Assembly: GCA_902175065.1 (NCBI GenBank)
Contig: CABIIJ010000028.1
Coordinates: forward strand, 31,402 to 95,401
DNA from: an uncultured Comamonas sp.
Lineage (GTDB): Bacteria; Pseudomonadota; Gammaproteobacteria; Burkholderiales; Burkholderiaceae_C
Reading direction: 5' to 3'
DNA: 64,000 nt
Of the stretch, positions 34,237 through 47,051 are shown one piece after another; positions within the stretch are counted from its first letter, which is position 1; every line of letters begins with the position of its first letter. The notes under the pieces are model-generated. The model did not search any database and was not told the DNA's origin. It saw nothing but the letters and a program-made list of their open reading frames with translations. A program made the position numbers and the translations under genes.

Positions 34237-35451
34237 ATGACTGCTTCCCGTTTTCTTTTTCGCACCCTGGCCTGGGCCACCGGCTTGGCCGCCCTGCCGG
34301 CTGTCCAGGCGGCCACAGCGACCGTGACCGCGCCGCCGCCCCTGGAGCTGGATACCTGGCGCCAATGCGCCGCCACCACGGACAACCAGGCCCGTCTGGC
34401 CTGTTTCGACGCCTGGGCGCAGCAACAACAGCCGCTCACGCCCCCGCCGGCCACCCAATGGAGCCGCCCTGCGGCCAGCGCACAAGCCGACAGCGCAAAG
34501 GTCGATCCCGGTACCAGTACCGGTACGGATGCCACAGATGCCCCCGCCCTGGCCGCAACCCCGGGGCTGGCCCTGCCGGCCACGCCCACCAACGGCGGCT
34601 GCCGCGATGCCCGGTACAGCGAAATCTCCCGCTACTTCGAGCTGGAACCCGGCTCGGACTGCGGCACCTTCAGCCTGCGCGGCTACCGGCCCCTGACCGT
34701 CTCCGTGGTACAGGGCGACCGCGTCAACGGGCAGCCTTTCTCGCCCAGCCGGGGCGCGGCGGCGGCGCAGGACTACCAGCGCCACGAAATGCGCATCCAG
34801 GTGTCGGCCCGCACCAAGATCGCCCAGGGCCTGCTCACCGGCCCGCGCTCCAGCGGCAAGGATTCGCTGTGGTTCGGCTACACCCAGCAGTCGTACTGGC
34901 AGCTGTTCAATGGCGGGCTGTCGCGACCCTTCCGCTCCACCGACCACGAGCCGGAGGTGTTCTACGTCTACCCCACCGACGCCCCCCTGCCCTGGGGCGG
35001 GCGCTGGCGCTACAGCGGCGTGGGGCTGGTACACCAGTCCAATGGCGAGAGCAACCCCCTGTCACGCAGTTGGAACCGCTGGTACCTGATGACCGGCGCC
35101 GAGTGGCGCAGCGGCTGGCAACTGCACCTGAAAGCCTGGAAACGCGTGGCCGAAAAAGCCGAGAACGACGACAACCCCCACATCCAGGACTTCGTGGGCC
35201 GGGGCGAGGCCCGGTTGTTCTGGAACGTCAATGACCGCCACACCCTGGGCCTGACCGTGCGCGGCACGCCCGGCCGGGGCCGGGGATCGGGCCGCCTGGA
35301 ATGGCTGCACACCCTGGGCGAGGGCTGGAACGGCAACAAAAGCAACCTGCGCCTGCACGTCCAGCTGTTCAGCGGCTACGGCGACAGCCTGCTGGACTAC
35401 AACTACAAGCGCACGGTACTGAGCGTCGGCCTGAGCCTGCTCGATTTCTAG
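34237..35451 (+). CDS. pldA: Outer-membrane phospholipase A1 (OmpLA)
   Basis: A 404-residue outer-membrane beta-barrel phospholipase that degrades phospholipids appearing in the outer leaflet. The signal peptide ends near AVQA (residue 25). After a low-complexity linker (about residues 65-115), the barrel begins; the catalytic residues H266, S268 and N280 are present in LVHQSNG...SRSWN with the same spacing as H142/S144/N156 in E. coli. It ends in SLLDF, a typical outer-membrane insertion signal. It follows rep by 28 bp. It makes sense together with the Mla system, which deals with the same misplaced lipids. Confidence 0.94.
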   Translation: MTASRFLFRTLAWATGLAALPAVQAATATVTAPPPLELDTWRQCAATTDNQARLACFDAWAQQQQPLTPPPATQWSRPAASAQADSAKVDPGTSTGTDATDAPALAATPGLALPATPTNGGCRDARYSEISRYFELEPGSDCGTFSLRGYRPLTVSVVQGDRVNGQPFSPSRGAAAAQDYQRHEMRIQVSARTKIAQGLLTGPRSSGKDSLWFGYTQQSYWQLFNGGLSRPFRSTDHEPEVFYVYPTDAPLPWGGRWRYSGVGLVHQSNGESNPLSRSWNRWYLMTGAEWRSGWQLHLKAWKRVAEKAENDDNPHIQDFVGRGEARLFWNVNDRHTLGLTVRGTPGRGRGSGRLEWLHTLGEGWNGNKSNLRLHVQLFSGYGDSLLDYNYKRTVLSVGLSLLDF

Positions 35452-35596
35452 CCCCCCGCCTGCAGCGGCGCGAAATTGACAAATATGTGCCAGCCGCATA
35501 ACCCTGAAACACACCGGCCTTGGACAGCCTGCGAGCGCAGGCATAAGCTCTCCGACCTGTTCAATGTCTGAACTGATTTCCTACAAGGAACCCTCC

Positions 35597-36907
<1,311 letters not shown>

Positions 36908-36953
36908 GGCCCGGCAGCCTTGCACCTGATGGCAGGGCGCTATGCGCCAGCGG

Positions 36954-36992
36954 TTATTCAACCGTCACGCTCTTGGCAAGGTTTCTGGGCTT
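36954..36992 (-). pseudogene. Fragment of a second, diverged glmS 3' end
   Basis: The minus strand encodes [12 protein letters not shown] followed by a stop, identical in protein to the last 12 residues of GlmS at 37091-37129, but with different codons at seven of the twelve positions and a different stop (TAA for TGA). It lies 137 bp beyond the real glmS end, and its upstream coding sequence is absent. It is best read as a footprint of a foreign element that carried a glmS tail. Confidence 0.7.
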
Positions 36993-37090
36993 GTGCCGCC
37001 GCATAACTTCGCTACGCGAAGTGAGCGGCGTCCAAACCGCGCAATTCGGGCGCTACGCGCAGCAGCTACGCCGCTCCCAAAGCCTGCCGG

Positions 37091-38989
<1,899 letters not shown>

Positions 38990-39127
38990 AAACCCATTCC
39001 TTTGACCAAGAGTGCGATGGCGGCCATCCTAGAGACATTCAAAGGAAATAAATTTTCAAATTTCTCTGAAAAATGAAATTTATCAACACAACCAATAACA
39101 TTTGAAAAATAATTTCATAATCACAAA

Positions 39128-39619
39128 ATGAGTGAAATAAAAAGTACCTATCTGGACGCCATCGATTTGCAATTGCTGACACTCCTGCAAGCCGACGCCA
39201 GCCGCAGCAACCAGGATCTGGCCGCTGCCGTGGGCATCTCCGCACCCACCTGCCTGCGCCGCGTCAAGCGCCTGTGGGCGCTGGGGGTGATTGAGAAACA
39301 GGTCGCCATCATCGCCCCGCAGGCGCTGGCCGCGCACCAGGGGCCGGGCGTGCAGGCACTGGTCGAGGTCACCCTGGAGCGCCAGCACGCCGAAGCGCTG
39401 GAGGCTTTTGAGCTGCTTGCCTGCGCCCATCCTTCCGTCCAGCAATGCTGGCGCGTCAGCCCCGGGCCGGACTTTGTGCTGGTGCTGGCCTGCCGCGATA
39501 TGCCGGATTACCTGCGCGTCAGCCAGGAGTTGTTTACCCAGCCGGCCAATGTGCGCAATGCGAAGGCGTTTTTTGCTACCAAGCGGGCCAAGTTTGGGAC
39601 GCAATGGGAGTTGGGATGA
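39128..39619 (+). CDS. Lrp/AsnC-family transcriptional regulator
   Basis: A 163-residue regulator with an N-terminal helix-turn-helix (LDAIDLQLLTLLQADASRSNQDLAAAVGISAPTCLRRVKRL in parts) and a C-terminal RAM ligand domain (VEVTLERQHAEALEAFELLA, DFVLVLACRDMPDYL). Members respond to amino acids and often control amino-acid transport or degradation. It is divergent from glmS across a 138-bp AT-rich gap that probably carries both promoters. The gene is followed by an AT-rich spacer and a dispersed repeat. Its targets are unknown. Confidence 0.9.
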   Translation: MSEIKSTYLDAIDLQLLTLLQADASRSNQDLAAAVGISAPTCLRRVKRLWALGVIEKQVAIIAPQALAAHQGPGVQALVEVTLERQHAEALEAFELLACAHPSVQQCWRVSPGPDFVLVLACRDMPDYLRVSQELFTQPANVRNAKAFFATKRAKFGTQWELG

Positions 39620-39740
39620 GCATGGCTTTATTATGTTTTTTGTAGCTTATTACGCTTTTTATTATTGGTTTTTATGGTTTTATTGCTTTGAAATTCAATG
39701 ATTGCGTGCGGTAGCAGCTTTCTTTTTTGATTGTTTTTCT

Positions 39741-39890
39741 GCTGGCCGGGACTCGCCCCGGCAGGCGACATCCTTTCTTGCACGCGCAAGAAAGGATGCA
39801 AAGAAAGCGTGCTGGCGCAGCTTTTGCACCGCAGAACTCGCTACGCGCCCTACGGGCGCTGCGCTCGGACAACTGCGGTGAGTCAGATTG
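39741..39890. repeat. Dispersed repeat with three hairpins
   Basis: Contains three inverted repeats in a row: GCCGGG/CCCGGC, a 13-bp perfect stem CATCCTTTCTTGC/GCAAGAAAGGATG (39769-39798) with a four-base loop, and GCGCCC/GGGCGC. From memory this matches an intergenic repeat type common in Burkholderiales genomes. It fills much of the 286-bp gap between the Lrp-type and DMT genes; the rest (39620-39740) is AT-rich with no gene seen. Confidence 0.55.
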
Positions 39891-39905
39891 GAGGCGGCTT
39901 GCTGA

Positions 39906-40934
39906 TTATTGGGGCTGCGCTTTTACGGATGCGCTGCTGAGGGGGGGCTGCTTCGCTTGCTGCGCAGCTTCAGGGGGTGGTGCTGTTGTTGTGGTGGGCT
40001 GTGCTGTGGGGGTGCGCTTGCGGCTCATGCCGATCAGCAGCACGCCGGACAGTACCAGGGCGGCGCCGCCCAGTTGCCACCAGGAGAGGGCCTCGTCCAG
40101 CAGCCAGGCGCTGAAGAAAATCGTCATCACCGGCCCCAGCGAGCCAACCAGGGCCGTGCGCCCTGCGCCGATGTGGCGGATGGCGGCGGAAGTCATCAGC
40201 ACCGGCAGCACGGTGGAAAACACCGCCATGCCCAGCGCGTGGCCGTACACCGGTAGCGGTTGCTGCAAGGCAGCCAGCGGCTGGGTGGCGGCAAAGTGCC
40301 CCAGGGTGGCGATGGTGGACACCAGCAGCGCCAGGGCGCTGAAGCGCATGGCCCCCAGCCGGGCAATCACCGGTTCACTGCCCGCCTGGTAAAACGCGTA
40401 GGACAGGGCCGATCCCAGCACCAGCGCCGCCCCCAGCAGTACGGTGCGCATCTCTGCCGCCAGATGCAGATCGTGGGCAAAAGCTAGCCCAATCCCGGCA
40501 TACGACAGCAGCAGCGCCGCGCCCTCCGGCCAGCTCAGGCGCTTGCCCAGGAAGAGCACGCCGATCAGGATGGTGAGCGTCGGGTAGGTGAACAGAATCA
40601 GCCGCTCCAGGCTGGCGCTGATGTATTGCAGGCCAAGAAAATCCAGAATGCTCGCGCCGTAATAGCCCAGCAGCCCCAGCGCCACCACCCACAGCAGGGT
40701 GCGCCGGTCCAGCCCCGCGCCACCGGCGACCCGCTGCGCACGCCAGCCCATCCAGGCAAAAAACGGCAGCGAAAACGCCATGCGCAACGCCAGCAGCGTG
40801 ACCGCATCCACCGCCACCGGCTGGGGCACGGCATAGGCCAGCTTGACAAAAATCGCTTTGAACGAAAAACCCAGCGCCGCCAGCACGGCAAGCGCCAGCC
40901 CGAGGCGTTCGGCAGACCAATGTTTCCAGGGCAT
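39906..40934 (-). CDS. EamA/DMT-family transporter
   Basis: A 342-residue inner-membrane carrier with ten predicted helices and two EamA repeats (LALAVLAALGFSFKAIFVKL in the first, LVGSLGPVMTIFFSAWLLDE in the second). These proteins export amino acids, metabolites or drugs. The ATG at 40934 starts the family N-terminus MPWKHWSAERLG; upstream frame is not coding. The C-terminal 45 residues are a low-complexity polar tail (TPTAQPTTTTAPPPEAAQQ). It is divergent from a LysR-type gene, which probably regulates it. Confidence 0.88.
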   Translation of the reverse strand: MPWKHWSAERLGLALAVLAALGFSFKAIFVKLAYAVPQPVAVDAVTLLALRMAFSLPFFAWMGWRAQRVAGGAGLDRRTLLWVVALGLLGYYGASILDFLGLQYISASLERLILFTYPTLTILIGVLFLGKRLSWPEGAALLLSYAGIGLAFAHDLHLAAEMRTVLLGAALVLGSALSYAFYQAGSEPVIARLGAMRFSALALLVSTIATLGHFAATQPLAALQQPLPVYGHALGMAVFSTVLPVLMTSAAIRHIGAGRTALVGSLGPVMTIFFSAWLLDEALSWWQLGGAALVLSGVLLIGMSRKRTPTAQPTTTTAPPPEAAQQAKQPPLSSASVKAQPQ

Positions 40935-41082
40935 ACGAAAAAGTGCAAAAACAATCGAAAAACAATCCGCCTGCAAACCGGCAGATATACGTTGGAGACG
41001 AATGGTGCCCGCCCGCCATCCCTTGCACAATTGCGCATCGCCCAGCACAGGATTCGTCAAAAACGAACGATCAAGAACCGCC

Positions 41083-42006
41083 ATGCACTACGACCTGACC
41101 GACCTGCGCCTGTTCGTCGCCATTGCCGAGGAAGGCAACCTGACACGCGGCGCCGCGCGGGCGTTTCTGGCGCCGTCCTCGGCCAGCCACCGTTTGCAGC
41201 GGCTGGAAACGGCCCTGGGCGCCCAGCTGTTCGAGCGCCAGGCCCGGGGCGTGGCCCTGACCCGCGCCGGTGAAGCCCTGCTGCGCAATGCCCGCCAGGT
41301 GCTGGCTGCGCTGGAGCAGATGCACGCCAACCTCTCGCCCTTTGCCAGCGGCGTGCGCGGCCACGTCAGCCTGTGGGCCAACACCCATGCCACGCACACT
41401 TTTCTGCCGGACGATCTGGCCAGCTTTTTGCGCCAGCACCCCCAGGTCAGCGTGACGCTGGAGGAACGCACCAGCGGCGACATCGCCCTGGCCGTGGCCC
41501 ACGGCGAGATCGAGCTGGGCGTGCTGGCCGACAGCAGTGCCATCGACGGCAGCAGCGTCGATCTGCTCTCCTACCGACGCGACCGGCTGGTGCTCATCAC
41601 CCCCCGGGGCCACGCCCTGGCCGGGGACGGCCCGCTGCGCTTTGCCCAGGTGCTGGAGCACCCCTTCGTCATGCTGCATACCGGCTCGGCCATCCACACC
41701 TTCACCATGAACGCCGCCGCCGCGCTGGGCCGGCACCTGGACGTGCGCATCCAGGTGCGCAGCTTCGAGGCCGTCTGCCGCATGGTCAGCGCCGGGGTCG
41801 GCATCGGCATGGTGCCGCGCAGCGCCCTGCAATCCACCGGCCTGCGCGAGCAGCCCGCCGTGCTGGAGCTGCAGGAACCCTGGGCGCAGCGCGACCTGCA
41901 TATCTGCACACGCAAAGGCCGGACGCTGTCCGGCTTCGCGGCGGCGCTGGTGACGCACCTGCGGGCCTGCGCCCAGGCCCGAAATGAAAAACTGGAAACG
42001 CCATGA
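41083..42006 (+). CDS. LysR-family transcriptional regulator
   Basis: A 307-residue LysR-type regulator: N-terminal helix-turn-helix (LRLFVAIAEEGNLTRGAARAFLAPSSASHRLQRLE, residues about 8-42) and C-terminal periplasmic-binding-like effector domain. The ATG at 41083 gives MHYDLTDLRLFVAIAE; the longer frame upstream overlaps the divergent promoter region. It is transcribed away from the DMT exporter with a 148-bp gap, the standard layout for a LysR protein that controls its neighbour. Its last bases precede a 28-bp repeat that marks the left edge of the pilin island. Confidence 0.92.
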   Translation: MHYDLTDLRLFVAIAEEGNLTRGAARAFLAPSSASHRLQRLETALGAQLFERQARGVALTRAGEALLRNARQVLAALEQMHANLSPFASGVRGHVSLWANTHATHTFLPDDLASFLRQHPQVSVTLEERTSGDIALAVAHGEIELGVLADSSAIDGSSVDLLSYRRDRLVLITPRGHALAGDGPLRFAQVLEHPFVMLHTGSAIHTFTMNAAAALGRHLDVRIQVRSFEAVCRMVSAGVGIGMVPRSALQSTGLREQPAVLELQEPWAQRDLHICTRKGRTLSGFAAALVTHLRACAQARNEKLETP

Positions 42007-42027
42007 CCACCGCGCTTTACTGCACAA

Positions 42028-42055
42028 CCATCGCCAGCGCGGCTGCTGGCCGTGC
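42028..42055 (+). repeat. Left copy of a 28-bp direct repeat flanking the pilin island
   Basis: Matches 50131-50158 at 26 of 28 positions in the same orientation. The right copy is the 3' end of the HDOD gene; this left copy is not part of any gene. It lies 21 bp after the LysR stop codon. Confidence 0.75.
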
Positions 42056-42102
42056 AGGTACCGTACGACAAAAATAATTATTTTTTAGCCGTTCACCCTT
42101 GC

Positions 42103-45100
42103 TCAATCGACTGCAAAAGTTTCTCGCCAGTTGAGCATCTGTAGCGCCGTCCCGCTCCCTGAAACGATATCAGGCAGATTAACCGGAGCACCATCATTGT
42201 TAGGATCACGGCCAGCAGCATTTACACCCAGTTTTCCATCTTTGTTCATCAGTTGAACACTAATCAGGCTGTAACCGTACTCCAGAAAACTCTCACCACT
42301 TGACCATGCTGTCCGCCCACTCCCGAACTGCACGGCATACAGGCGACTACGGCCACTGGGGTTACAGGCATCGCCGCTGGTTAGCGTGGTGATAAAGGCC
42401 ACGATACCGTTGGTCGCATCCATCTCATCGACCATGCGCCAGCCAATCCCCGTGGCATTGTCTTTGCCCAAATCGTGGTACCAGCCTTTCACACTTACTG
42501 CTTGCTCCCCATCATTCAAAGCATAGCCTTGAGTCAAATCAGTTACAGCCTTGAGAGCACTGCGCGTCACCGGAGTGTCATGCGCAGCAAAGCGCACAAC
42601 GCCACCATCCTTGATGGCAAAGAACGACTGCACCTGGGTGGATGCAATATCCGCCGTATCCAGCAATTGTCCAGTTCCTACCATCACATAGCGCACCCGC
42701 GTTGCCGGATCGATCGCTACCTGGGGAGGGGTGGTAATGGGCAAGGCATTACCGGCTGCATTGCTTAACTGGGCGATTTTCTTGCCCGCAGGATAAGCAG
42801 CAGCGCCATCCTCCTGCGTCAAATCAAAACGCCATAGCTGACCGTTCAAATCACCAGCATAGACGGCATTGACCGTGCCATCGCCCACATCTGCACCATA
42901 TGCCGAAGCATGGGTCAAACCAGGGGCTGCCGCACTGGTAGCGATTTTTTCAATCAACGCTCCAGTTTTTGGATTTATCAGAAATATCAGTCCCGCAGTC
43001 GAACTGCTGTCGTAACCCGAGGTCAGGATAATCACCCAGCCATATTTGGCGGTTTTCACTGCCCAGGGTCGCCCAAAGCTATACCCCATTTCAGACAGAT
43101 CGGTTTCCCACAGCACCTTGCCTGCCACGGCAGCTTCTGTCGTCATGGCGGACGGATCGGTCACATCCAGCGCGTAATAGCTTTTACCGCCTTTGCCCAA
43201 GCCACCAATCAAAACGGAACGCCAATCCGGGGCTGCACCTTCCGCGCTGCCTTGTGTTTTGCTGAAATCCACATCCACCACCACGGGGGCTGCATCCACC
43301 ATATAGCGGTGTTCATAATTGGGATTGCCATAATTGGCCAGCAAGCTATCGGACAAACCGCCTGCTGTCTTGAACATATCCCCCGGCACATAGGCAAAGA
43401 TCTCTTGGCCATCCGCGCCATTGAAAGCATGGAGCATCCCGTCATTGGCACCGGCATATACCACGGTAGCGCGGGCCTTGTAGGTATTCTTGAATGCCCC
43501 ATAGCCAGGATTGCGGGCCGTAATCAACGGAGCGCTGGGCGGGCCGGCTGCCGTCAGCTTGGCATTGACAATATCGCCCAGCAAAGTATCGCGTGGGCGG
43601 TATTGGCGCAGGCTGTCCACTGCCGTCGAATTGGACTCATCCTTGCGACTGCCGCGCAGATAGTTCAAATACTCCGCACCATCATCCGCCGCCACATAAC
43701 TGGTATTCAACCTACTTTTTTGCGTGGCACTGAGCTGGTCATAACGGAAAGGCACTCCCTTGGCATCGCTCCCGCCCCAGGTCACGATCCGCCGCTGGGT
43801 ATCCCAGCCCGCACCGCTATCGGCCGCCACCTGCTGGGCCAGGGTGGTGTCGGTGCGCCACACCTCCGTGACGGTCGGATCGCCTGTGGCCGGGTAGGCA
43901 ATCGTGCGCCCCGAGACCGTCCCCGACCAATTATTGGAGTCATATTGCGAAGCATAGGCCATATCCCCCGAAGTGATATTTGGACTGGTATACGCCAGAG
44001 CAGTCGTATAGGATCGCACCGCCGCTGCAATACTCTGAAATGCCTCACGCAGCCCTGCCACCATGTCATCGGGTTGTCCTGCCGTAAAATAATTGTTCGG
44101 TTTATCTTGGCCGCCAATTTTTTTTCCATTGGTGCTCCACCAATCCAGCGGAATTTCTCCATCGAACGTGTAAGGATCAAACCCTGTCGGCAGTTTACTG
44201 CGGTCCAGCCCCCCAAATTTTCCCGTCAGATAAAATTTATTGTTGGTCACAAAACCATTTTCCAGCACGTCCACCCAATAAGTCTGCACGGTTTGCTTGC
44301 CAATCGAGTTCGGTGTATTCGCATTGTCCGGGCGAATATCACGCGTATTGGCTTCAAACGCCAGCCCTGCCATATAATCGTTGGACATATTCGAACCGGT
44401 GCTGACATTCGCCTTATTTTCTCCCATGCCTTGGAGCTTTTTCAGATTGTTGGTGGATCGAAAGGCATCGAAAAACGTTCCATCTGCACCAAAGTTCGGG
44501 GTACTCGGTGTGCTGTCCGGATCGGTCGTACCCGGCACGTTTTTATCGCCGTGGGTGTTGATATCGCCAATGCCCAATACAAAATTACGCTGACAAGAAT
44601 AAAGAATCGGGTCTTGCGCTGTCCAGTCTCGGATGATGGGAAAACCGTCCAGCCATTTCTTTCTGTCGGCGGTGGAGGTACCGTCGGCAATATTGCTCCA
44701 AGCGGCGATATTGTCCAGCCCCCGGAAGTAGCGCAAGGTGGCGTAGTACAGCTCATTGACTGGATCGTTGCTTTTGTAATTGCCGTGGATGATTTGGCCA
44801 AATCCATTCAGGTAGCCAATCACTCCGCTGTCCTGCACCCGGTCATTGCCGCTCAATCCCGCCCAGGTATTCGTGCTGCTGGCATCGGCGGCATCGGGAT
44901 TTCTGACAAACGTTCCATCTGTTGCACTCCATTCTTTCAGCGTATTGGCAACGGGATTTTGTCCAGGCTCGGGTTTGGTCGGCCCGACAAACTTCTGACG
45001 CGCCCGCAACACACCGCCATCGCGGCCATTGCCATCCTGATTCATATAGCCAAAAGCTGAGAAACGCATCCGCTGTGCATATTCCTGCACCAGCCCTTCT

Positions 45101-46359
45101 GGCTTCCAGTTGGTGCCGTATTGAACGCAGTTGGCTTCCACCCCGCCTGCGGCGGCTGAGGAGTCACAGACCTTGATGCGCACCACAGCGTCATAAATGC
45201 TTTGCAGAGTGCTGCCACCGTTGTAATCAGCTTCGGTATAACTGCTGCCACCATGGGAAAAATCTTGCCAATCATTCCAGTGGTTGTCTTTTTTGGTATC
45301 GCAATTACTGGAACTGTTATTCTTACACCGCCGCCATTGCAGGTAGAGGGAGGCGCCACCACCGGTATCTACGTGCTCGATTTTGAAATTGACCGTACCG
45401 GACTTGGCTCCAACACTATTGGAGGCAGTCCAATTACCAGTATTAATATCCACCCAACTGGAGGCTTCGGCAACTTTGGTGTCGTCGATATACAGCGTTG
45501 CTTTATCGTCCTGACGCATCCGAAACTGGTAATAACTGTTGTTGGGAGCAGTAAAACTACCTGTCCAGCGCGAGGAGAAATCGTCATTCACGCCTGAACC
45601 TGGAGAACCGCTCCACGATATTTTGATGACTGGCTGCCGCTCGGTATAGACCGGGGTACCACTAAAATTACCGGTTTTGTTGTTGAAGTATTCGACCTGA
45701 AACCCCACGATGGGCGAGAAGCGCATCTTGTAGCCTCGCCCGTTCACAGAAATGCGCATCCCTCCGCCTGCATCGTTTGAGCTAAAAGGCGTAGCTCCTG
45801 CAATCAGGTCAGCAGGCAAGGTGCGGTCTGGAAACAAACTGCCCTGCCCCGAGTGACGGCCTTTTTCCAGAATGGTTTCGGTGGCTGTATCGACCACTCG
45901 GCGTCCCCCGGTCATGGCCCAGCGGAAGGGGTCAATGGCAGCGTGGGTGGCCCAGTTCAGAAAATTTCCACTCCATTTACCGGTACAGGTATGGTTGCTG
46001 GCCAAGCCCGCAGGGGCAAAATAGCTGGTATCCGGATTACTGATATTGGCTTGGTAGGTGTAGCACTTTTTTGGGTCAAAGTGGCCGAGAAATTCTTTGT
46101 TGGGAGTATAAGCATCGGTATGGGCTACACGAGTGACCGTAGGATATTCCACAGACAACGCCAATGCCAGATTACCCGCCACCTGAGAGGAGGCAAACAC
46201 CGGCTGATCAGCCAATGAGACAGTTTGTGCAGCTGCTCCCAACCCTGTACCCGTCAGCAATACAGCGATAGCATAACGATAAAACATTGCACCGTTTCGT
46301 GCAGAATCCGATAATACTGAAAACATCTTGTATTTACCCAACATAATAACCTTCCTCAT
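42103..46359 (-). CDS. pilY1: Type IV pilus tip-associated protein PilY1 with PA14-like insert
   Basis: A 1418-residue secreted protein that primes pilus assembly and caps or regulates the fibre. After a hydrophobic signal (about residues 25-45), the N-terminal part contains a PA14-like domain at about 220-345 (SRWTGSFTAPNNSYYQFRMRQDD, WLYIDDTKV-like ATLYIDDTKV), instead of an obvious von Willebrand A domain. The C-terminal part (about 950-1390) is the Neisseria PilC-type beta-propeller, with VVYAGANDGMLHAFNG and VYAGDLNGQLWRFDL. Its start overlaps pilX by four bases. It is the last gene of the minor-pilin operon. PilY1 often gives calcium-dependent twitching and adhesion; ligand binding by the PA14 part is inferred. 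Confidence 0.93.
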   Translation of the reverse strand: MRKVIMLGKYKMFSVLSDSARNGAMFYRYAIAVLLTGTGLGAAAQTVSLADQPVFASSQVAGNLALALSVEYPTVTRVAHTDAYTPNKEFLGHFDPKKCYTYQANISNPDTSYFAPAGLASNHTCTGKWSGNFLNWATHAAIDPFRWAMTGGRRVVDTATETILEKGRHSGQGSLFPDRTLPADLIAGATPFSSNDAGGGMRISVNGRGYKMRFSPIVGFQVEYFNNKTGNFSGTPVYTERQPVIKISWSGSPGSGVNDDFSSRWTGSFTAPNNSYYQFRMRQDDKATLYIDDTKVAEASSWVDINTGNWTASNSVGAKSGTVNFKIEHVDTGGGASLYLQWRRCKNNSSSNCDTKKDNHWNDWQDFSHGGSSYTEADYNGGSTLQSIYDAVVRIKVCDSSAAAGGVEANCVQYGTNWKPEGLVQEYAQRMRFSAFGYMNQDGNGRDGGVLRARQKFVGPTKPEPGQNPVANTLKEWSATDGTFVRNPDAADASSTNTWAGLSGNDRVQDSGVIGYLNGFGQIIHGNYKSNDPVNELYYATLRYFRGLDNIAAWSNIADGTSTADRKKWLDGFPIIRDWTAQDPILYSCQRNFVLGIGDINTHGDKNVPGTTDPDSTPSTPNFGADGTFFDAFRSTNNLKKLQGMGENKANVSTGSNMSNDYMAGLAFEANTRDIRPDNANTPNSIGKQTVQTYWVDVLENGFVTNNKFYLTGKFGGLDRSKLPTGFDPYTFDGEIPLDWWSTNGKKIGGQDKPNNYFTAGQPDDMVAGLREAFQSIAAAVRSYTTALAYTSPNITSGDMAYASQYDSNNWSGTVSGRTIAYPATGDPTVTEVWRTDTTLAQQVAADSGAGWDTQRRIVTWGGSDAKGVPFRYDQLSATQKSRLNTSYVAADDGAEYLNYLRGSRKDESNSTAVDSLRQYRPRDTLLGDIVNAKLTAAGPPSAPLITARNPGYGAFKNTYKARATVVYAGANDGMLHAFNGADGQEIFAYVPGDMFKTAGGLSDSLLANYGNPNYEHRYMVDAAPVVVDVDFSKTQGSAEGAAPDWRSVLIGGLGKGGKSYYALDVTDPSAMTTEAAVAGKVLWETDLSEMGYSFGRPWAVKTAKYGWVIILTSGYDSSSTAGLIFLINPKTGALIEKIATSAAAPGLTHASAYGADVGDGTVNAVYAGDLNGQLWRFDLTQEDGAAAYPAGKKIAQLSNAAGNALPITTPPQVAIDPATRVRYVMVGTGQLLDTADIASTQVQSFFAIKDGGVVRFAAHDTPVTRSALKAVTDLTQGYALNDGEQAVSVKGWYHDLGKDNATGIGWRMVDEMDATNGIVAFITTLTSGDACNPSGRSRLYAVQFGSGRTAWSSGESFLEYGYSLISVQLMNKDGKLGVNAAGRDPNNDGAPVNLPDIVSGSGTALQMLNWRETFAVD

Positions 46360-47048
46360 TCCGGCTTTATAATGGATGCTTGAATAAACACCTGTGTATC
46401 ACGCGGCCCGGTAACACGAATATTCACACGGTAAACAATATTTGTTGGCACATTGAGGCTTGCTCCCCCCGTCAACATTCCGGCATTCTCGCCACCGCCT
46501 GCCGCGGATGACTTAACACAATAATTTTTGCTTTCAGTCTCGGAGAAGCTACCCGTATCCTCACACAGACGCTCAATCAAATAGCGAATCGTAGTTCCAC
46601 GCAATCCAGCTTTGATTGCATCATCCAGGCCGGCAGTACTTTCTGTGATGTCATTGTTGGTACTGCCCCGCGCCGCAAATTTAGTGTCGTCCAACAAAGC
46701 CTCTGGAATACCTTCTGCATTGCCAGGCAGCATGACGGCAGAATAATTAAGGCTGGTATTGCTGCTACCTCCCAAATTATCCAATGCACCCCCTGGCTGC
46801 ATACGGTTCATCAGGTCAGCCAATACCAATTCTCCCTGATTGACCATATCCCGGCGAAACGCTAGATTCCCGGCATTGACCATAGAAGTATTCATGGATT
46901 TGACGACGGCAGCAGCGCCAATGAACAAAATCACCATCACCATCAGCGCAACAATCAAAATCACACCATGCTGACGGCGTATCTGTTGACGACGGCATTT
47001 ACGAAGAGCAAAGAATGGCTGGCTGAAAAAGGGCATGGCAATAAGCAT
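46356..47048 (-). CDS. pilX: Type IV pilus minor protein PilX
   Basis: A 230-residue minor pilin of the PilX family. An N-terminal basic stretch (RKCRRQQIRRQHG) precedes the hydrophobic VILIVALMVMVILFIGAAAV helix (about residues 29-50), with the cleavage glycine just before it. The rest is a globular head with two cysteines (residues about 161 and 176). It sits between pilW (3-bp gap) and pilY1. PilX, PilW, PilV, FimT and PilE form the complex that starts the pilus and presents PilY1. Sequence conservation in this family is low, so assignment leans on order and N-terminus. Confidence 0.85.
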   Translation of the reverse strand: MLIAMPFFSQPFFALRKCRRQQIRRQHGVILIVALMVMVILFIGAAAVVKSMNTSMVNAGNLAFRRDMVNQGELVLADLMNRMQPGGALDNLGGSSNTSLNYSAVMLPGNAEGIPEALLDDTKFAARGSTNNDITESTAGLDDAIKAGLRGTTIRYLIERLCEDTGSFSETESKNYCVKSSAAGGGENAGMLTGGASLNVPTNIVYRVNIRVTGPRDTQVFIQASIIKPE

Positions 47049-47051
47049 TCT

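Noticed and set aside
37000..37090. A small RNA or tRNA remnant in the spacer beside glmS
   Set aside because: A CTTCGC/GCGAAG hairpin is present but no cloverleaf or tRNA-specific sequence could be built.
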